DNA of 8,430 nt from Betaproteobacteria bacterium (GTDB lineage: Bacteria; Pseudomonadota; Gammaproteobacteria; Burkholderiales; SG8-39), in assembly GCA_019245555.1 (NCBI GenBank), contig JAFARH010000422.1, positions 1-8,430 of the forward strand, written 5' to 3'. The notes below the pieces were generated by a model. The model did no database searches and was not told the origin of the DNA. It saw nothing but the letters and a program-made list of their open reading frames with translations. The translations under genes and the position numbers were made by a program. The first letter of the stretch is position 1. Each line of letters begins with the position of its first letter. Below, piece after piece: positions 6,594-8,430 of this stretch.

Positions 6594-7498
6594 CGCTTCC
6601 TCCTTTTGCTTCGCTTCGCCTGGTATTTGTAGATCTCGATGTGGTCGGCGTCCTCTGGCATCGCCTTTGCCGCCGCGCGCCAGTGCTTGAGCGTCTCGCG
6701 CAGGTAGGGCGCTTCGACGCCCAATTCTTTTGCGAGCGTCGCGGCGATGGCGACATCCTTGGTCATGAGCGCTAGCTTGAAGCCGGAGCCGAACGCACCG
6801 GTCAGCACCTGCTGCGGGATCTTGCGCTCGGTCGTCCAGTTCCGCCCGGTGGAGGCATTGATGGCATCGAGCACCGGCTTAGGCTCGAGTCCCAGCTTCT
6901 GCGCGAGCAGCAGCGCCTCGAAGCCGGCCAGCGTCCCGGCGGCGCCGAGGTAGTTGTTCAGCGCCTTGACTGCGTGACCCGCGCCGAGCGGCCCGACGTG
7001 GAAGATGTCGCGGCCGAGCTTCTCCAGCACCGGTTTCGCCCGGACGAAGTCCGATGTGCTGCCGCCGCACATGATGGCGAGGCTCGCATCTCGCGCGCCG
7101 CGGACCGCGCCGGACACGGGTGCATCGACCATCCCAATCTCGTTCGCGGTGAGCGCGGCGCCGAGCGCCTGCGTGCCCAGTGGGTCGGAGGAGCTCATGT
7201 CGATGACGAGCGCACCGTGCTTGAGCGCGGGCAGGGCATCGAGCACCACGTCGCGTACCACGTTGCCATCGGGCAGCATGGTGAGAAGGATGTCGGCTCC
7301 TTCAGCGGCATGGCGAGGCGAGGCGTGGGTGCCGCCGCCGCGCTTGTCATAGCTCTGCACGCCGTAGCCGGCCGTCCTCAGATGCCCAGCCATCGGCACG
7401 CCCATCGTGCCGAGACCGATGAAGGCTACTCTTTCGATGCGAAGACCTCGCGCGCGCAGCGGAAGGCGGCCACGGCGGATGGCACGCCGGCGTAGCAC
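6590..7498 (-). CDS. 3-hydroxyisobutyrate dehydrogenase family NAD(P) oxidoreductase
   Basis: This is a beta-hydroxyacid dehydrogenase. In the numbering of the 302-residue reading, GLGTMGVPMAGHL at 28-40 binds the nucleotide, DAPVSGAVRGA at 125-135 binds substrate, GAGHAVKALNN at 172-182 holds the catalytic Lys178, and TKDVAIA lies at 246-252. The end is unusually basic (AKRSKRRKR). The start is a problem. The family normally begins a few residues before IGLG, that is at residue 21, but that codon (7438-7436) is ATC. The only ordinary start upstream is GTG at 7498, which adds 20 arginine-rich residues and overlaps the previous gene by 73 bases. The next ATG (7405) would cut into the nucleotide-binding loop. 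A GAGGT lies 6 bases before the ATC. The substrate is probably a short hydroxy acid or aldehyde; it is not determined. Confidence 0.88.
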   Translation of the reverse strand: MLRRRAIRRGRLPLRARGLRIERVAFIGLGTMGVPMAGHLRTAGYGVQSYDKRGGGTHASPRHAAEGADILLTMLPDGNVVRDVVLDALPALKHGALVIDMSSSDPLGTQALGAALTANEIGMVDAPVSGAVRGARDASLAIMCGGSTSDFVRAKPVLEKLGRDIFHVGPLGAGHAVKALNNYLGAAGTLAGFEALLLAQKLGLEPKPVLDAINASTGRNWTTERKIPQQVLTGAFGSGFKLALMTKDVAIAATLAKELGVEAPYLRETLKHWRAAAKAMPEDADHIEIYKYQAKRSKRRKR

Positions 7499-7812
7499 GC
7501 AGCCTGCATGAATACTTCCTTGATCTCATCCTTCGTGACGCCGTTGTTAAGGGCGCCGCGGATGTGGAGCTTGAGCTCGTGCTCCTTGCCGAGCGCGGTG
7601 AGCATGGCGAGATTCAGGAGCGACCGAGTCTTCCGCGGCAGGCCGGGACGGTTCCAGATGTCATTCCAGCAGTGGCTGTGCAGGTACTCGTTGAATTCGC
7701 GGTTGAAGTCGTCGACGTTCGCCTGCGACTTCTCGACCCATGCCTTGCCTAGTACTTCCGTGCGCGTCTTGAGTCCGTCCTTCTCGCGCTCCTTGTTCGG
7801 CCTCGCGTCCAT
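7426..7812 (-). CDS. Carboxymuconolactone decarboxylase family protein, PcaC-like
   Basis: The 128-residue product has the small all-helical CMD fold. The pattern GLKTRTEVLGKAWVEKS, then WNDIWNRPGLPRKTRSLLNL, ELKLHIRGALNNGVTKDEIK and YAGVPSAVAAFRCAREVF follows 4-carboxymuconolactone decarboxylase (PcaC) closely; His83 in KLHIR is the likely active-site His. There is no CxxC, so it is not an AhpD-type peroxidase. No other protocatechuate (pca) genes are in the window, and many PcaC-like proteins in such operons act on other ring or lactone compounds, so a true PcaC role is not claimed. The ATG at 7812 has a very strong ribosome site (GGAGGTGA, 7821-7814) and is preferred over a longer start near 7923. 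It is the first gene of the - strand operon. Confidence 0.9.
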   Translation of the reverse strand: MDARPNKEREKDGLKTRTEVLGKAWVEKSQANVDDFNREFNEYLHSHCWNDIWNRPGLPRKTRSLLNLAMLTALGKEHELKLHIRGALNNGVTKDEIKEVFMQAACYAGVPSAVAAFRCAREVFASKE

Positions 7813-7835
7813 TTCACCTCCGGTTATGAAGGGGC

Positions 7836-7844
7836 CACTATACT
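7836..7844. promoter_or_regulatory. Overlapping, symmetric -10 boxes in the divergent gap
   Basis: ACTATACT at 7837-7844 carries TATACT on the + strand (7839-7844) and TATAGT on the - strand (7841-7836), sharing the central TATA. On the + strand transcription would start at about 7851-7852, which is the GTG of the SDR gene. On the - strand it would start near 7829, 17 bases before the ATG of the decarboxylase-family gene, leaving just its strong ribosome site as leader. No good -35 box is seen on either side. The whole gap is 39 bases (7813-7851), so both promoters must lie in or next to this element. Confidence 0.5.
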
Positions 7845-7851
7845 TTCCCCG

Positions 7852-8430
7852 GTGAAGAGACTGGAAGGCCGTGTAGCGATCATCACCGGCGGTGGGCATG
7901 GCATTGGCAAGGCCTATGCGCACCGACTCGCGGAAGAAGGCGCGAAGATCGTCATCGCCGAGCTCGATGGGCCAGCCGGCGAGCGCGTCGCCAAAGAACT
8001 GGGTGGGATCGCCGTGCGGACGGATGTGGCGAGCGAAAAGAGCGCAAATGAGATGGCGATGCGCACGATCGAGCGGTTCGGGCGCATCGATGTGCTCATC
8101 AACAACGCTGCCATCTTTGCAACCATTCCCATGTCGCGTGCACCGTTCGACCAGATCGACCCCGCCGAATGGGACCGCATGATGGCGGTCAATCTACGGG
8201 GCACATGGTTCGCGTGCCGTGCGGTCATCCCGCAGATGCGGAGCCAGCGCTACGGCAAGATCATCAACATCAGCTCCGGCACCGCGCTCAAGGGCGTGGG
8301 CTCACGCATCCATTACGTCACCTCCAAGGCCGGCATCCTCGGCTTCACGCGCACGCTGGCGATGGAAGTCGGCAAGGACAATATCTGCGTCAACTGCATC
8401 GCGCCCGGCAGCACCCTGTCCGAGGAGAAC
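7852..8430 (+). CDS. Classical SDR family NAD-dependent dehydrogenase, 3' end outside window
   Basis: The frame stays open from GTG at 7852 to the window end and gives 193 residues of a protein normally about 250 long. All classical SDR motifs up to the cut are present: TGGGHGIG at 12-19 (cofactor), NNAA at 84-87, catalytic Asn114 in MAVNLRG, Ser142 in INISSG, Tyr155 and Lys159 in YVTSK, and APG at 184-186. Glu37/Asp39 at the end of the second strand suggest NAD rather than NADP. The GTG is the only possible start: no in-frame ATG, GTG or TTG lies between it and the neighbouring gene, and MKRLEGRVAIITGG is the typical N-terminus. No ribosome site precedes it. It is divergent from the decarboxylase-family operon and probably belongs to the same catabolic locus; the substrate is unknown. 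Confidence 0.93.
   Translation, partial: MKRLEGRVAIITGGGHGIGKAYAHRLAEEGAKIVIAELDGPAGERVAKELGGIAVRTDVASEKSANEMAMRTIERFGRIDVLINNAAIFATIPMSRAPFDQIDPAEWDRMMAVNLRGTWFACRAVIPQMRSQRYGKIINISSGTALKGVGSRIHYVTSKAGILGFTRTLAMEVGKDNICVNCIAPGSTLSEEN

Noticed and set aside
5811..6632. + strand open frame (273 codons) antisense to the TTT receptor
   Set aside because: Composition is dominated by Arg, His and Leu with no motif; it is the antisense shadow of a well-supported gene.
5668..6756. Long - strand open frame (362 codons) overlapping the TTT receptor and the dehydrogenase
   Set aside because: It is rich in Arg/His/Ala with no domain and lies in another frame of two clearly recognised genes; this is usual for GC-rich coding DNA.
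7426..7812. AhpD-type peroxidase for the carboxymuconolactone decarboxylase-family gene
   Set aside because: There is no CxxC redox motif, and the His-containing PcaC-like pattern is present.

Overview
The window is a GC-rich stretch of a bacterial chromosome. The enolase-ftsB pair with an ATGA junction, a YqjK/YqjE/DUF883 trio and a tripartite tricarboxylate (TTT) solute receptor together point to a betaproteobacterium, probably of the Burkholderiales or a relative. This is inferred from gene content; no 16S or other marker is present. Genes are tightly packed with several 4-base start/stop overlaps. I see no CRISPR array, tRNA, rRNA, prophage or intact transposon.

Layout: (1) 1-914, housekeeping genes on the + strand: the C-terminal half of enolase (its start lies outside the window) and the divisome protein FtsB. 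(2) 915-1104, a non-coding gap with two inverted repeats, then a PAS-like/LuxR-type HTH regulator (1105-1779). (3) 1776-2670 on the - strand: a translationally coupled operon DUF883 (YqjD/ElaB-like) -> YqjE-like -> YqjK-like, all small membrane proteins. (4) 2784-3392 on the + strand: a glycine-zipper lipoprotein divergent from that operon. (5) 3412-5649 on the + strand: an EctD-like phytanoyl-CoA dioxygenase-family enzyme, a long imperfect hairpin with a T-run, and a COG4091-type homoserine-dehydrogenase-like oxidoreductase with a C-terminal SAF domain. (6) 5646-7812 on the - strand: an operon of a carboxymuconolactone decarboxylase-family protein, a 3-hydroxyisobutyrate dehydrogenase-family protein and a TTT periplasmic receptor. 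(7) From 7852 on the + strand: a classical SDR dehydrogenase cut by the window end, divergent from that operon across only 39 bases.

Parts 5-7 look like an accessory catabolic neighbourhood: uptake of a small carboxylate by a TTT receptor, then oxidation, dehydrogenation and perhaps decarboxylation. The substrate cannot be read from the sequence. No clearly new system is visible. The points most worth checking are a symmetric -10 element that may fire in both directions between the decarboxylase-family and SDR genes, two genes whose start codon lies where transcription would begin (possible leaderless mRNAs), the REP-like hairpin set against a start codon, two convergent gene pairs ending in the same shared CTAG, and a dehydrogenase with no ordinary start codon at the expected position.
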